64,000 nucleotides of DNA from Hymenobacter aquaticus (lineage in GTDB: Bacteria > Bacteroidota > Bacteroidia > Cytophagales > Hymenobacteraceae), in assembly GCF_004765605.1 (NCBI RefSeq), contig NZ_SRLC01000001.1, forward strand, positions 2,418,001 to 2,482,000. Reading direction: 5' to 3'. How positions within the stretch are numbered: the stretch's first letter is position 1; the number at the start of each line of letters is the position of its first letter. The notes beneath the pieces were generated by a model. That model was given only the letters and a program-made list of their open reading frames with translations, was not told the origin of the DNA and made no database searches. Below are positions 1-7,778 of this stretch, piece after piece. The translations under genes and the position numbers were made by a program.

Positions 1-73
1 ATCAGTATTTCCGTGCTGATTTAGCAGAGCATACAGCGGTTTAATTACCTACCATACTAGTACCCTTTATTGC

Positions 74-253
74 ATGAAAAAGAAAAAGCTTGATCGAAAA
101 TTGTCGCTTAACAAACAAACCGTCAGTGTGCTTGGCACCGGTGCCATGCGTAGCATCAAGGGCGGGGTGATAGTAGCAACCGAACCGACCCTGACTGTCA
201 ACCCTACCGTCACCGAAATAACGGCAGCGGGTTGTCCTCCTACCAACTACTAA
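74..253 (+). CDS. Class I lanthipeptide precursor 1 (LanA-like), single-Cys core
   Basis: A 59-residue peptide. Its N-terminus is very basic (MKKKKLDRKLSLNKQT), and the leader ends in SIKGG with the double glycine at residues 30-31. This is the layout of Bacteroidota class I lanthipeptide leaders, and the two other precursors in this window share it. The predicted core is residues 32-59, with seven Thr, no Ser and only one Cys (C54), so at most one thioether ring could form while several Thr could remain dehydrated. A perfect hairpin follows. The lanC gene at 2233-3444 and an S41 peptidase lie next on the opposite strand. The precursor role comes from the leader and context; maturation is inferred. 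Confidence 0.85.
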   Translation: MKKKKLDRKLSLNKQTVSVLGTGAMRSIKGGVIVATEPTLTVNPTVTEITAAGCPPTNY

Positions 254-309
254 CTACCAAGGTGCCGTATCAGCCTGGTAGTTACGCTTAACCACCAGGA
301 TTGATACTT

Positions 310-366
310 CCACGGCAAAAAAAGAGGGGAACCACTGATGGTGGTTCCCCTCTTTTTTTGCCGTGG
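310..366. terminator. Bidirectional terminator with a perfect 26-bp stem
   Basis: Positions 310-335 and 341-366 are exact reverse complements around a 5-nt loop. The stem contains A7/T7 tracts, so it can work on both strands. It sits between the 3' ends of the convergent precursor 1 and S41 peptidase genes. Confidence 0.9.
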
Positions 367-436
367 AAGCCGACAGCTTGCCCGGGGGGCTTATGCATTA
401 TTTTTTATCCGGCCGCGTACGCCTGCCAGCCCTTGG

Positions 437-2191
437 TTAGTGGCTGCGGGGCGGGGGCTGCCGCCGAATGATTTCCACGGCTTGGTCGCGTAGCTCGTCG
501 CGGCCGGCCCGGATGCCGGCCGGGGTCGGGCGCAACAGCACGTCGGGCACGATGCCTACGCGCTGGGTTTCGCGCCCATCCGGATAATACACGCCCGTTC
601 CCGACACGGCAGTGGTCAGGCCGCCCGGCAACACAATCCGGGTGACGTCGCCATCGGCCCCGGCCGTGGGGCTGCCCACGATGAGGCAGCGGGGAGTGGC
701 CCGCAACGCCATAGCCGTAAACTCGGCCAGGCTCATGCTCGTCTCATTGACCAGCACGACGAGTTGGCCGGTGTAAGGAGCGGCAGTGCCCGGCTCAAGC
801 AACAGCGAATCGGCAGGAACAGCCAGAAAACGGCCCGGATAGCTAGGGTCGAATCGGGCAAGGGACACGAATGGAGCAGGTTTGGGCAGGAAGTAACCGG
901 CCAGCTGATAGGGCAGAAACTCCCGGGGATAATTACGCAGATCGACCACAATGCCACTGGTCCGACGAAACGCCTGCATCACCAAGGGCAACTTTTCCTT
1001 CGTCAGCCGGGCCATGTCGATATACCCCACCCCCGGCGCCAGAAAACGGTACATACTGTCAGCAACGACCGGGCGCACGGGTGGCAGGGCACTGTATTTG
1101 AGCCGGGGCACCTCGACGGTCAGCGCTTTATCGTGGCGGAGCAAGCGCATGGTGACCTGCTCAGTGGTGCCAAACAGCAGCTCGCGGGCGATAGTCTGCA
1201 ACTGGGCCGCCCGGTTTGAGCCAGGCGTCTGCGGCAGGCGTTGCCGGACGAGGTCGGCTACCGCCGTGCCATCCACATGCGTGATAACATCTCCGGGCTC
1301 CAGCGGAATCGGGGGCACCAGGCCATCGTGGCGCACGCGCAGCACCACGGCCTGCTCGTCGATAAACTGCAAGGCGGCAGTTACAATATATTCGCCGGTG
1401 GCGGCTTCCAGTACCGCATCAGAGCGGAGGGTAGCGTGGCCATCGTGCAGGCGGGCCGCCAGCGCCAGCACGGTGCGGCGGTAAGCAAGCGGGGTAGCCG
1501 CGCCGGCAAAAAGAGGCACAAACTCCGTCAGCACCCCCGGCCATTCCTCCCCAATAGCATACGTATAAGGGTAAAAGTAGTGGATCATGTTCCAGTAGCG
1601 GCATACTGCCAGCACCCGCAGCGCCGGGCTGGGCAGCGCCGGACTGGCGTAAGCCTCTTCGTGCGGAAAGGCCGGACTTGCCCCATTACCCGGGGCCACA
1701 TAGTAGGGAGTTCCCTGATAGCGGTTGGCCTGAAGGTAAGCCAACTGCCGGCGCAACGGGGCACTGAAGCGTTGCGCATCCGCCATCCAACGCAAGTCGG
1801 GCGGGCGAACTACCGGGCTTGGTGGCCGTGTCTGGCAGACCGCGCAGGCCGCCACCGGGCCCAGGTCGGCCAGCCAGCGCGCCAGCAAACGGCTACGGGC
1901 TGCTACCGTCCGGCAGGCCAGAGCTGGCGGCAGCAGGCGGAGCAGCTCGGCATCCCAATTGCGCTGGCCGGCGGCTACGGCCGGATGGTAATATTTCAAA
2001 AAGCCCCAGACCTGCGCCAAAGCCACCACATTATCAATCTGCCGCGGCGTTAGTTGGCGGGAAACAGCGGCGTCGGCGCTACTAGAGGGTACCGGCACCC
2101 CGGCCGAGGCGCTGACAGCAGGCGACTGCGCAAACAACAGAGAAGCTGGCCACGCCACCAAAATAAGGGCAACCCAAACACAACGGCTCAT
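437..2191 (-). CDS. Secreted S41-family (C-terminal processing-like) peptidase
   Basis: A 584-residue protein with a signal peptide (about residues 1-22, ending LLFAQ). A helical N-terminal region contains VWGFLKYYHP and YWNMIHYFYPY, both usual in Bacteroidota S41 proteins. A PDZ-like segment follows (PLEPGDVITHVDGTAV), then the protease core with NETSMSLAEF, whose Ser near residue 484 is the expected nucleophile, and GSPTAGADGDV. The family cleaves periplasmic or surface proteins. The gene lies 41 bp beyond the stop of the lanC at 2233-3444, on the same strand, so it is probably co-transcribed with precursor 2 and lanC. A role in precursor or leader breakdown is possible, but the sequence only shows the family. 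Confidence 0.85.
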   Translation of the reverse strand: MSRCVWVALILVAWPASLLFAQSPAVSASAGVPVPSSSADAAVSRQLTPRQIDNVVALAQVWGFLKYYHPAVAAGQRNWDAELLRLLPPALACRTVAARSRLLARWLADLGPVAACAVCQTRPPSPVVRPPDLRWMADAQRFSAPLRRQLAYLQANRYQGTPYYVAPGNGASPAFPHEEAYASPALPSPALRVLAVCRYWNMIHYFYPYTYAIGEEWPGVLTEFVPLFAGAATPLAYRRTVLALAARLHDGHATLRSDAVLEAATGEYIVTAALQFIDEQAVVLRVRHDGLVPPIPLEPGDVITHVDGTAVADLVRQRLPQTPGSNRAAQLQTIARELLFGTTEQVTMRLLRHDKALTVEVPRLKYSALPPVRPVVADSMYRFLAPGVGYIDMARLTKEKLPLVMQAFRRTSGIVVDLRNYPREFLPYQLAGYFLPKPAPFVSLARFDPSYPGRFLAVPADSLLLEPGTAAPYTGQLVVLVNETSMSLAEFTAMALRATPRCLIVGSPTAGADGDVTRIVLPGGLTTAVSGTGVYYPDGRETQRVGIVPDVLLRPTPAGIRAGRDELRDQAVEIIRRQPPPRSH

Positions 2192-2232
2192 ACACCAGCA
2201 GATAGGCTATACAAGAAGAAACTAAAGACTAC

Positions 2233-3444
2233 TTAGCGCCAGTCCAGCAGTAGTACTCCATCCCACGAGAGGTTGTCGGGGGCTTTTTCCAGGGAGCTTT
2301 GCAGTACCAGCCCAACTCCCATTATGCCTTCCAGCAGTCCGACGTCGGTTAGCCACGAGCCACCGCGCCACGTTTTGTAGCCGGCCAACCCATCGGGGAA
2401 GCTAGCCATGGCCAGGGTTTGCTCAAGCCAATGGTCGCGCACGGCCCGGAATTCGTCGTTTCCGCTTTCTAAGTAGAACCGGTTGAAAATATGCGCGACT
2501 CCGGCCGTGCCATGACAAAATTCGACATCAACCAAGGCCGTTTTGTCGGGCGTACGTCGTTTGGCCGCCCGTAGCGCGACGCCCACTGCCTGCTCTACCC
2601 ACTGGGGCTTGCCCAGCGCCTTGCCCGCACTAATCAGGGCCACCGCTACCCCCAGGTCGCCATAACACCAGGCCAACCGGTGAAAATATTGTCGTTGGCC
2701 GGGGTCAGCAACGAATGACGGATAGGTATCAACTTCGCTGTCGGGCTGGTGATACTGTTGCAGGTACTGCAGGCATCCTTCCAGAAGAAACGTGCACTCC
2801 GGCACGCTAATCCGGTTTTTGAGGCACTCCGCCAGAAAAACAATCTTGCTGCACAGGCCATGCGACAAACTCAGGTTGACCGTTGTGGTAGACTGCCGAT
2901 TTTTTTCCGAGGGCTGCTCATACCATCGTACTCCCTGCTCGTCGCAGATGGCCGTTTGCCGCAGCTGCCCGACAAAATACCCCAGGCACTCGTCGATGGC
3001 CGGGCGGCCCACGCGGCGGTTCAAATAGAAGCCATTTCCAATTGCGCCGTGCAAAAAATCGAGGTTCCCTTCCGCCAGCAGCCGATGCGTGTACGCTATT
3101 ACCACGTCATCCACATCAACCAGGATGTCGTCTACCTCCGTTTCGATGTAGCCTTCCTCGGCCAGCAAATGGAAAAGCCGCCCAAAACCCACGATGCCGT
3201 TGGTGTACGTCAAGGCATCGATGCCGTGCTCCTCCAGGTAATCGAGTGTGGTATTCAATAATGCAAAGGCCCGATCGTACAGCACACCGGAGTCCTGCAT
3301 CTTGGCCATGTAGAAATGGTACAGAATACTGCCCCCCGCCCCGGCCAGCAACGATAGCGGCCGGTCCTGGTAAGGGGTTAATTCAATGGCGCTTTCAATC
3401 TCCCTGATTTTAGCTTTAATTCTGGTCTGAAGATCCAACGTCAT
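2233..3444 (-). CDS. lanC: Lanthionine synthetase LanC-like cyclase (copy paired with precursor 2)
   Basis: A 403-residue protein with the LanC signature. LSLSHG carries H195. RLAWCYGDLG carries the zinc ligand C260. EFCHGTAG carries C310 and H311, the other two zinc ligands. LanC enzymes add Cys thiols to dehydrated Ser/Thr to make (methyl)lanthionine in the cytoplasm. All metal-binding residues are intact, so this is predicted active. Precursor 2 lies just upstream on the same strand, separated by a hairpin. There is no LanB next to it, so it presumably works with the dehydratase at 8987-12091. A second, diverged LanC is at 7779-8933. Confidence 0.93.
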   Translation of the reverse strand: MTLDLQTRIKAKIREIESAIELTPYQDRPLSLLAGAGGSILYHFYMAKMQDSGVLYDRAFALLNTTLDYLEEHGIDALTYTNGIVGFGRLFHLLAEEGYIETEVDDILVDVDDVVIAYTHRLLAEGNLDFLHGAIGNGFYLNRRVGRPAIDECLGYFVGQLRQTAICDEQGVRWYEQPSEKNRQSTTTVNLSLSHGLCSKIVFLAECLKNRISVPECTFLLEGCLQYLQQYHQPDSEVDTYPSFVADPGQRQYFHRLAWCYGDLGVAVALISAGKALGKPQWVEQAVGVALRAAKRRTPDKTALVDVEFCHGTAGVAHIFNRFYLESGNDEFRAVRDHWLEQTLAMASFPDGLAGYKTWRGGSWLTDVGLLEGIMGVGLVLQSSLEKAPDNLSWDGVLLLDWR

Positions 3445-3474
3445 ATACTTTGAAGTAGCGCACGATAAGTCGGC

Positions 3475-3526
3475 AAGAAAAAAGCGGAAATCTCCACCGG
3501 CCAGGCCACGTGGTGATTTCCGCTTT
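3475..3526 (-). terminator. Hairpin between precursor 2 and its lanC (partial terminator)
   Basis: Positions 3481-3492 and 3515-3526 pair over 12 bp (AAAGCGGAAATC with GATTTCCGCTTT), with an inner CCAC/GTGG pairing. On the minus strand the stem is followed by a T-rich run. It would end most precursor transcripts and allow some read-through into lanC (inference). Confidence 0.8.
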
Positions 3527-3559
3527 ACTTATTTCGCTGATAGGGCGAAAAAAGCTACG

Positions 3560-3721
3560 CTAGGCAACAGTGCAGGTTCTGGTAACACAGCCGTCCGAGC
3601 ACTGGCCCGTTTCGGTTTTCAGTACCAACCCGCCCTTGATTGAGTTCATGGCTTTGGCGTCCAACTCGCTAAGAGTTTGCTTGTTGAGCGACAACTTACG
3701 GGCAATTTTCTCTTTCTTCAT
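3560..3721 (-). CDS. Class I lanthipeptide precursor 2 (LanA-like), three-Cys core
   Basis: A 53-residue peptide beginning MKKEKIARKLSLNKQTLSEL. The leader ends in NSIKGG with the double glycine at 30-31 and closely matches precursor 1. The core (residues 32-53) has Cys at 41, 45 and 50, five Thr (36, 38, 47, 49, 51) and Ser42, enough for up to three thioether rings. The gene precedes a hairpin and a lanC on the same strand, and a promoter-like sequence lies just upstream. The leader, the core composition and the adjacent lanC together make the call strong. Confidence 0.92.
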   Translation of the reverse strand: MKKEKIARKLSLNKQTLSELDAKAMNSIKGGLVLKTETGQCSDGCVTRTCTVA

Positions 3722-3735
3722 AATACAGTATTGTA

Positions 3736-3766
3736 AAAAAATATGGAGTGATTAAAGCGGCGTCAA
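3736..3766 (-). promoter_or_regulatory. Bacteroidota-type promoter for precursor 2
   Basis: On the minus strand, TTG (3766-3764), 20 nt and TATTTTTT (3743-3736) resemble the phylum's TTG-N17..23-TAnnTTTG pattern. The last box lies 14 nt before the ATG, so the leader would be very short. Confidence 0.45.
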
Positions 3767-4202
3767 CCGCCTTTCAGGCCTGAATATAGACTTTTTATTT
3801 ATTCGCATAAAATTTATACCATCATCCTTACAAAGTACCAGGTCGAGCGAAGCCAGCATTACCCAGCAAAACCGCGCGGCCATGAACGCCAAACGCGGAA
3901 TGGAGCACGCGCCGCGGCCAGGAATAATTGGCTGATCTTGTACCAGCGGCCGGGAGCAAGGCAGCATTGCAGGACCAACGGTAAGCGCCTAACTTGCCGC
4001 CGTAGTCTGCCCCGCCTCGGCCCCCGGGCATGCCCGGCGCTGCACCCGCGCGCGTTGTGGTGCCATGCCGCGGCGGGCCCTTTGCCCTGGAAATAGCTGC
4101 GGTTTCATTCCTGATGCGGTAATTCGCCACCGGCAACCATGCTCTCCGGGACCGGGGGCTCAGTAGCACATTCTCTTACAGTACCTTATCCACCTTTTCG
4201 CA
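3767..4202. other. Intergenic region between divergent precursor 2 and LLM oxidoreductase
   Basis: This stretch separates the divergent precursor 2 and oxidoreductase genes. The part near precursor 2 is AT-rich; the rest is GC-rich. Short open frames here have no leader motif or recognisable domain. No convincing gene was found. Confidence 0.5.
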
Positions 4203-5078
4203 ATGATTAATGTTGGCTTATTAGATTTTTGCCTGGATGATCAGACCAATTCGCACCAAGAACAGCTGCAGATTGCCATTTATACCGCCCAGCACGCGGA
4301 AGAGCATGGCTGTTGCAGCATCTGGTACGGCGAACACCATGAAGGCGCTTTTCAGGTGAGCCCCACGCTAATGGCTTCCATTGTTCTGAGCCAAACTACG
4401 ACCATCACGGCGGGCACTGGTGGCGTCCTGGCTTCTTATTACAGTCCCCTGGAAATGGCTTACGCCGCTTCGCTGCTGGACTGCGCCTATCCTAACCGCT
4501 TTGAACTGGGCCTGGCGCGGGGCAACCCTTCGCCGGAGAAAAAAGCTATGCTGCTGGATTCCCGCCCGGCCGCTTCTTCCGGAACGGATTTCTTCGAGCG
4601 GGTGCAGTCGACGCGCCGGCTGCTACACGGTGCGGACGGGGTTTCGGTGGCCCCGACGGGCACCCGGCCCAAGCTGTGGCTGCTGGGCATGGGCAGTCAG
4701 AGTGCCATTGTAGCCGGCAAAAACGGGGCGGCGTATTGTCACGCCGCGTTTCTGAAGGGCAGCGGTTCGCCGGAAGACGCGTTTCGGGAATATACCGCAA
4801 ACTTCGTGGCCCAGCGCCCAGGAGAAGCCCCCGAATATGCGTTGGCCCTGTCCGTGTGCAGCGACCAGCACGATGGAGTAGCTTGCTACAACCGCTTCGA
4901 GCACAACCCTAGCTTCACCAATAACATGATGCTGCCGCCGGCCGCCTTGGCTCGTGAGCTGGCTCAACAAGTGGCCCACTACGGCTTGAGTCGTCTCGTG
5001 CTGCTACAGGCCGAAGCTAGCTATCTGCACCGTCTGGCAACGCTCGAAGCGCTGATGCGCGAGCTGCCCACCCAGTAG
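4203..5078 (+). CDS. LLM-class (luciferase-like) flavin-dependent oxidoreductase
   Basis: A 291-residue TIM-barrel protein of the luciferase-like monooxygenase superfamily. Family features include the N-terminal strand MINVGLLDFC, SIWYGEHHEG (the usual W..EHH stretch), TAGTGGVLASYYSPLEMA and NRFELGLARGNP. Members use FMN or F420 to oxidise or reduce small molecules. It lies between precursor 2 and the DUF6734 gene inside the lanthipeptide cluster, so a tailoring step is plausible, for example reduction of dehydroalanine or dehydrobutyrine as LLM-type LanJ enzymes do elsewhere. Both substrate and direction are inferred from position. F420 is not usual in Bacteroidota, so FMN is more likely. 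Confidence 0.85.
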   Translation: MINVGLLDFCLDDQTNSHQEQLQIAIYTAQHAEEHGCCSIWYGEHHEGAFQVSPTLMASIVLSQTTTITAGTGGVLASYYSPLEMAYAASLLDCAYPNRFELGLARGNPSPEKKAMLLDSRPAASSGTDFFERVQSTRRLLHGADGVSVAPTGTRPKLWLLGMGSQSAIVAGKNGAAYCHAAFLKGSGSPEDAFREYTANFVAQRPGEAPEYALALSVCSDQHDGVACYNRFEHNPSFTNNMMLPPAALARELAQQVAHYGLSRLVLLQAEASYLHRLATLEALMRELPTQ

Positions 5079-5395
5079 ATCCACCAGCTGGCGGCCTTAC
5101 CCAGCCGGGCGGCGCAGCTTTTTTCTTGATCCTACGCCCCTCTTACCGCCATACTCTATCATGAGCACGTGTCGCTCAACCGGTTTTGCGGTCGAAGCAA
5201 CGCATGCCCGAAGCCGTTATTTATGATTTCCTCTTGCCAGTACTACAGCTCCCAACTAACTCGGCAGAAAAAATAAGTCTGGCGGCACCCCACCGCTGCT
5301 ATGCTCACAAACAACGGCCCCGTTTCCTGGCTTGGAAACGGGGCCGTTGGCTGTATTTTTTTCAAGGCACTGTCTGGGCTCTTTCGTAGCCGCCG
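5079..5395. other. Intergenic region between convergent genes
   Basis: This gap lies between the 3' ends of the LLM oxidoreductase and the DUF6734 gene. The only clear feature is the hairpin at 5312-5349. A weaker GC-rich dyad followed by T6 lies near 5089-5123. No gene was recognised. Confidence 0.6.
5312..5349. terminator. Terminator hairpin, 16-bp perfect stem
   Basis: Positions 5312-5327 and 5334-5349 are exact reverse complements around a 6-nt loop. A T-rich run follows at 5355-5362. It serves one or both of the flanking convergent genes. Confidence 0.85.
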
Positions 5396-6994
5396 CTAAA
5401 AGGCCAGCGCTGCGGCCCCCACCGGCTCTGCCTCCGCTGGCACGACTACGGGCGGCGGCGGTACGGGCAGCAAACGGCCGGCATAAATCAGCTGGTACGT
5501 TAGAAAATCCAGCATAAACGCTTCCAATTGCTGCCTTTCGGTGTCCGTGGAGCTGGCATTGAGGAAACAGCTCATAATTTCCTCGCCGCTACAGGCCGTG
5601 CCCTGAAAGAAAGCCAGGGGCTGATCCATGCCGTACAAATCTTTGAGGTACAGGCCGGGCTTGTTGTTGCCCACCAACACGTAGCGCCGGGCCGGGGCCG
5701 CAAGCTGCTCCAGCGGCTGCGGCGCGGGGGTGGTAAATGCCTCGACCGGCCAGTGGGTGGCAATAATCCGGACGTCATCGGTGAGCGTGAAAGCCGCCGC
5801 CAGAATATCGGTGGCGCTTTTGCCTTTCATAAAATCGTAGGCTTGGCGCAGGTAGCGGCGGCGGCGGGGCTCAAAACGCTGGTGCCGCCCGAGCATGTGG
5901 TGCCGGGCCCGCTCTACTTCGAATAGCTCCCGCAAAAACAACCCCGCGGGCTCGGCCAGCTGCCGGGCCAGCCGGCCGACTTGCCGGCGCACCTCAGACG
6001 GCGTTTTCTGCCGGGTGGTAGCCCCGTATTGTTGCAGGTATTGCTCCAGCAGCGGATAGGCACTATCCGCCGCGGCCGCCTGGGGCCGGGCCGGGGCCGC
6101 CGGCTCGGCTAGCAACCCCGCTACGGCTTTACAGATGTGGCGGTACTCCCGCGGAAACTCGTAGCGCAACCGCTGCTCGATCTGCTCACAGTTGATATCA
6201 AACGACTTGGCGCCGCCGATCAGGTGCACAAACGGGCATACCACCGGCACCTGGTCCATTTTGATCAGCTCCAGGAAGTCACTGCTCAGCTTAGGAACAG
6301 CGTAGGCAATGTCCTTCCCAACCTGGGTGGCCAGCTGGTAAAAGGTATACTGTTCAATAATGATGTTGTGCAGGCCCGCCTGCTCATCCTGCTGAAACGT
6401 GGCCAGGTTTTCGTCCACGATGGCAAAGGCCTCGCGCACGTAGCGCTGCAGGAATTCCAGGTCGTTGCCCCCCAGAATGCCCGCGTTAACCGCCAGCGCG
6501 CTTCCGGGCTCCGTATGGCATTGCGCCAGCACGGGCGGCAGGTGGGGCAGGTTTTGCGTCAGCATGCCCAGGCTGCGGGCATACACGCCGTTGTGGTCAA
6601 TTTCCGGACTTTGGGCAATCAGCGGGGCACTTTCGATGGCGGCCCCGAACGGCTGCCAGGCAAAGAAGTCGCTGTCGACATGAATGAAAGGCTCCTGCTG
6701 CAAGCCGTACGCGTACAGCTTGGGCAACGCCCACAGGCCATGCGGGTAATGATCCAGGTCGTTCAGACAGACTTTCACGCTGGTATAAGGTAGCCGCAGA
6801 CAATCAATGAGCAGCTCCTTGCCCAGCTGATCGGTCACCAGCTCTACGTCAGGATAATGGCGCCGCAGCAGCAGGCAGCTCAGGGCCATGCCCAAGCACT
6901 GGTCACGCTTATTGGCCCAGCCTCCTTTGCTGCGGCCTCCTTCCACGGCCTTGCCCAGCGCGGGGCGCGACCAATAACTCTGCACTATTTTCAT
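5396..6994 (-). CDS. DUF6734-type glycosyltransferase-like protein with long C-terminal extension
   Basis: A 532-residue cytoplasmic protein. Residues 1 to about 290 resemble the DUF6734 family, which I recall as glycosyltransferase-A-like: MKIVQSYWSRP at the start, LVTDQLGKELL, and FIHVDSDFFAW with a D107-x-D109 motif that would bind metal and nucleotide-sugar. A Pro/Ala-rich linker (about 293-310) leads to some 220 residues I cannot assign, containing RRYVLVGNNKPGLYLKDLYG. It ends facing the LLM gene and starts divergently from precursor 3 across an AT-rich gap. Glycosylation of a lanthipeptide is an inference from the fold resemblance and location. The family call rests on memory of the motif pattern. 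Confidence 0.7.
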   Translation of the reverse strand: MKIVQSYWSRPALGKAVEGGRSKGGWANKRDQCLGMALSCLLLRRHYPDVELVTDQLGKELLIDCLRLPYTSVKVCLNDLDHYPHGLWALPKLYAYGLQQEPFIHVDSDFFAWQPFGAAIESAPLIAQSPEIDHNGVYARSLGMLTQNLPHLPPVLAQCHTEPGSALAVNAGILGGNDLEFLQRYVREAFAIVDENLATFQQDEQAGLHNIIIEQYTFYQLATQVGKDIAYAVPKLSSDFLELIKMDQVPVVCPFVHLIGGAKSFDINCEQIEQRLRYEFPREYRHICKAVAGLLAEPAAPARPQAAAADSAYPLLEQYLQQYGATTRQKTPSEVRRQVGRLARQLAEPAGLFLRELFEVERARHHMLGRHQRFEPRRRRYLRQAYDFMKGKSATDILAAAFTLTDDVRIIATHWPVEAFTTPAPQPLEQLAAPARRYVLVGNNKPGLYLKDLYGMDQPLAFFQGTACSGEEIMSCFLNASSTDTERQQLEAFMLDFLTYQLIYAGRLLPVPPPPVVVPAEAEPVGAAALAF

Positions 6995-7450
6995 TTGAAT
7001 AACTACGGGTTGTAATCAATTAACGCAAGGTGTCAAAAAACCATAAATCACACCAAATTAATAGAGGATTTTAATTAAAAAATCATTTTACTTTCCAAAA
7101 GTATAGACACGAAAATCCCGCAACAAAAAACACAAAAGTTCATTGCCTTATTATCACCAAAAAGCCTTTTTGGGGATATCTTATAAATACACTCAAACAG
7201 AATGCTTTAAGCCGATCTGTTCGTTAACTATTAGTTAATCAAGTACATAATGCGCATTATTATAAAGGATATTGAATTTACAAAGCAAGCAAAATTACAT
7301 ATATGCAAAAAAATATTTTTATGTTTTAAAATTTTGGTTTTACAAATTCACCTTCTACTTTTAGCCCGTTGAATTGCAACCGGGAAGGTCGCTGAAAATT
7401 CTCGTTATATATTAGAGTAGGCATCATTAATAACTTATTTTCTAGTACCA
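6995..7450. other. AT-rich divergent regulatory region
   Basis: About 455 bp between the divergent DUF6734 and precursor 3 genes. It is much richer in A+T than the flanking genes, with many A and T tracts. It probably holds promoters for both directions, but I could not fix a consensus pair. A 39-codon open frame at 7249 has no leader motif and is not called. Confidence 0.6.
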
Positions 7451-7627
7451 ATGAAAAAGTTGAACAAGAAATTGTCTCTGCAGAAAGAGACCGTCGTGGA
7501 GCTCTGCAAAGAGGAAATGAACCAAGTGAAAGGCGGCATCACGTCGATTGCAAACTGCACCGGCTGGACGTGCACCGCTGGTAGCACCCGCTCTTCAAAC
7601 CTGTGTATTTGTGGTGGCGGCTACTAA
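7451..7627 (+). CDS. Class I lanthipeptide precursor 3 (LanA-like), four-Cys core
   Basis: A 58-residue peptide starting MKKLNKKLSLQKETVVEL. The leader ends MNQVKGG with the double glycine at 28-29. The core (residues 30-58) has Cys at 36, 41, 52 and 54 and nine Ser/Thr, and ends in GGGY, so up to four rings are possible. One further Cys (C19) lies in the leader. The gene heads the apparent operon precursor, hairpin, lanC, lanB, DUF6625, C39-like, hydrolase fusion. This is the precursor most clearly tied to the complete modification machinery. Confidence 0.94.
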   Translation: MKKLNKKLSLQKETVVELCKEEMNQVKGGITSIANCTGWTCTAGSTRSSNLCICGGGY

Positions 7628-7665
7628 ACAGTATGCCGTGTTCGCAAGAGCATAGTTAATTCCGG

Positions 7666-7715
7666 TTTAGGCTTCAGTTAGTAGTATTCTACTTTTAGCT
7701 GAAGCCTAAACTTTT
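7666..7715 (+). terminator. Hairpin between precursor 3 and lanC (partial terminator)
   Basis: A 12-bp perfect stem pairs TTTAGGCTTCAG (7666-7677) with CTGAAGCCTAAA (7699-7710), with an inner GTAG/CTAC pairing, and T5 follows. It resembles the precursor 2-lanC arrangement and would keep precursor mRNA in excess over enzyme mRNA. Confidence 0.85.
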
Positions 7716-7778
7716 TATCCCCGACGGCTGGCTGTTGCTTCTGAAGGCATCTCTATAACGGTGGAATAGTTTTAGGTA

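Noticed and set aside
1..73. A further cluster gene at the left edge
   Set aside because: Only 73 bp before precursor 1, with no frame that could be recognised.
3828..4169. Open frame on the minus strand upstream of the LLM gene
   Set aside because: Arg/Pro/Gly-rich random translation with no domain or leader.
7249..7371. Short open frame in the AT-rich gap as a further precursor
   Set aside because: It has no KLSL-type leader or GG site and too few Ser/Thr to be a core.
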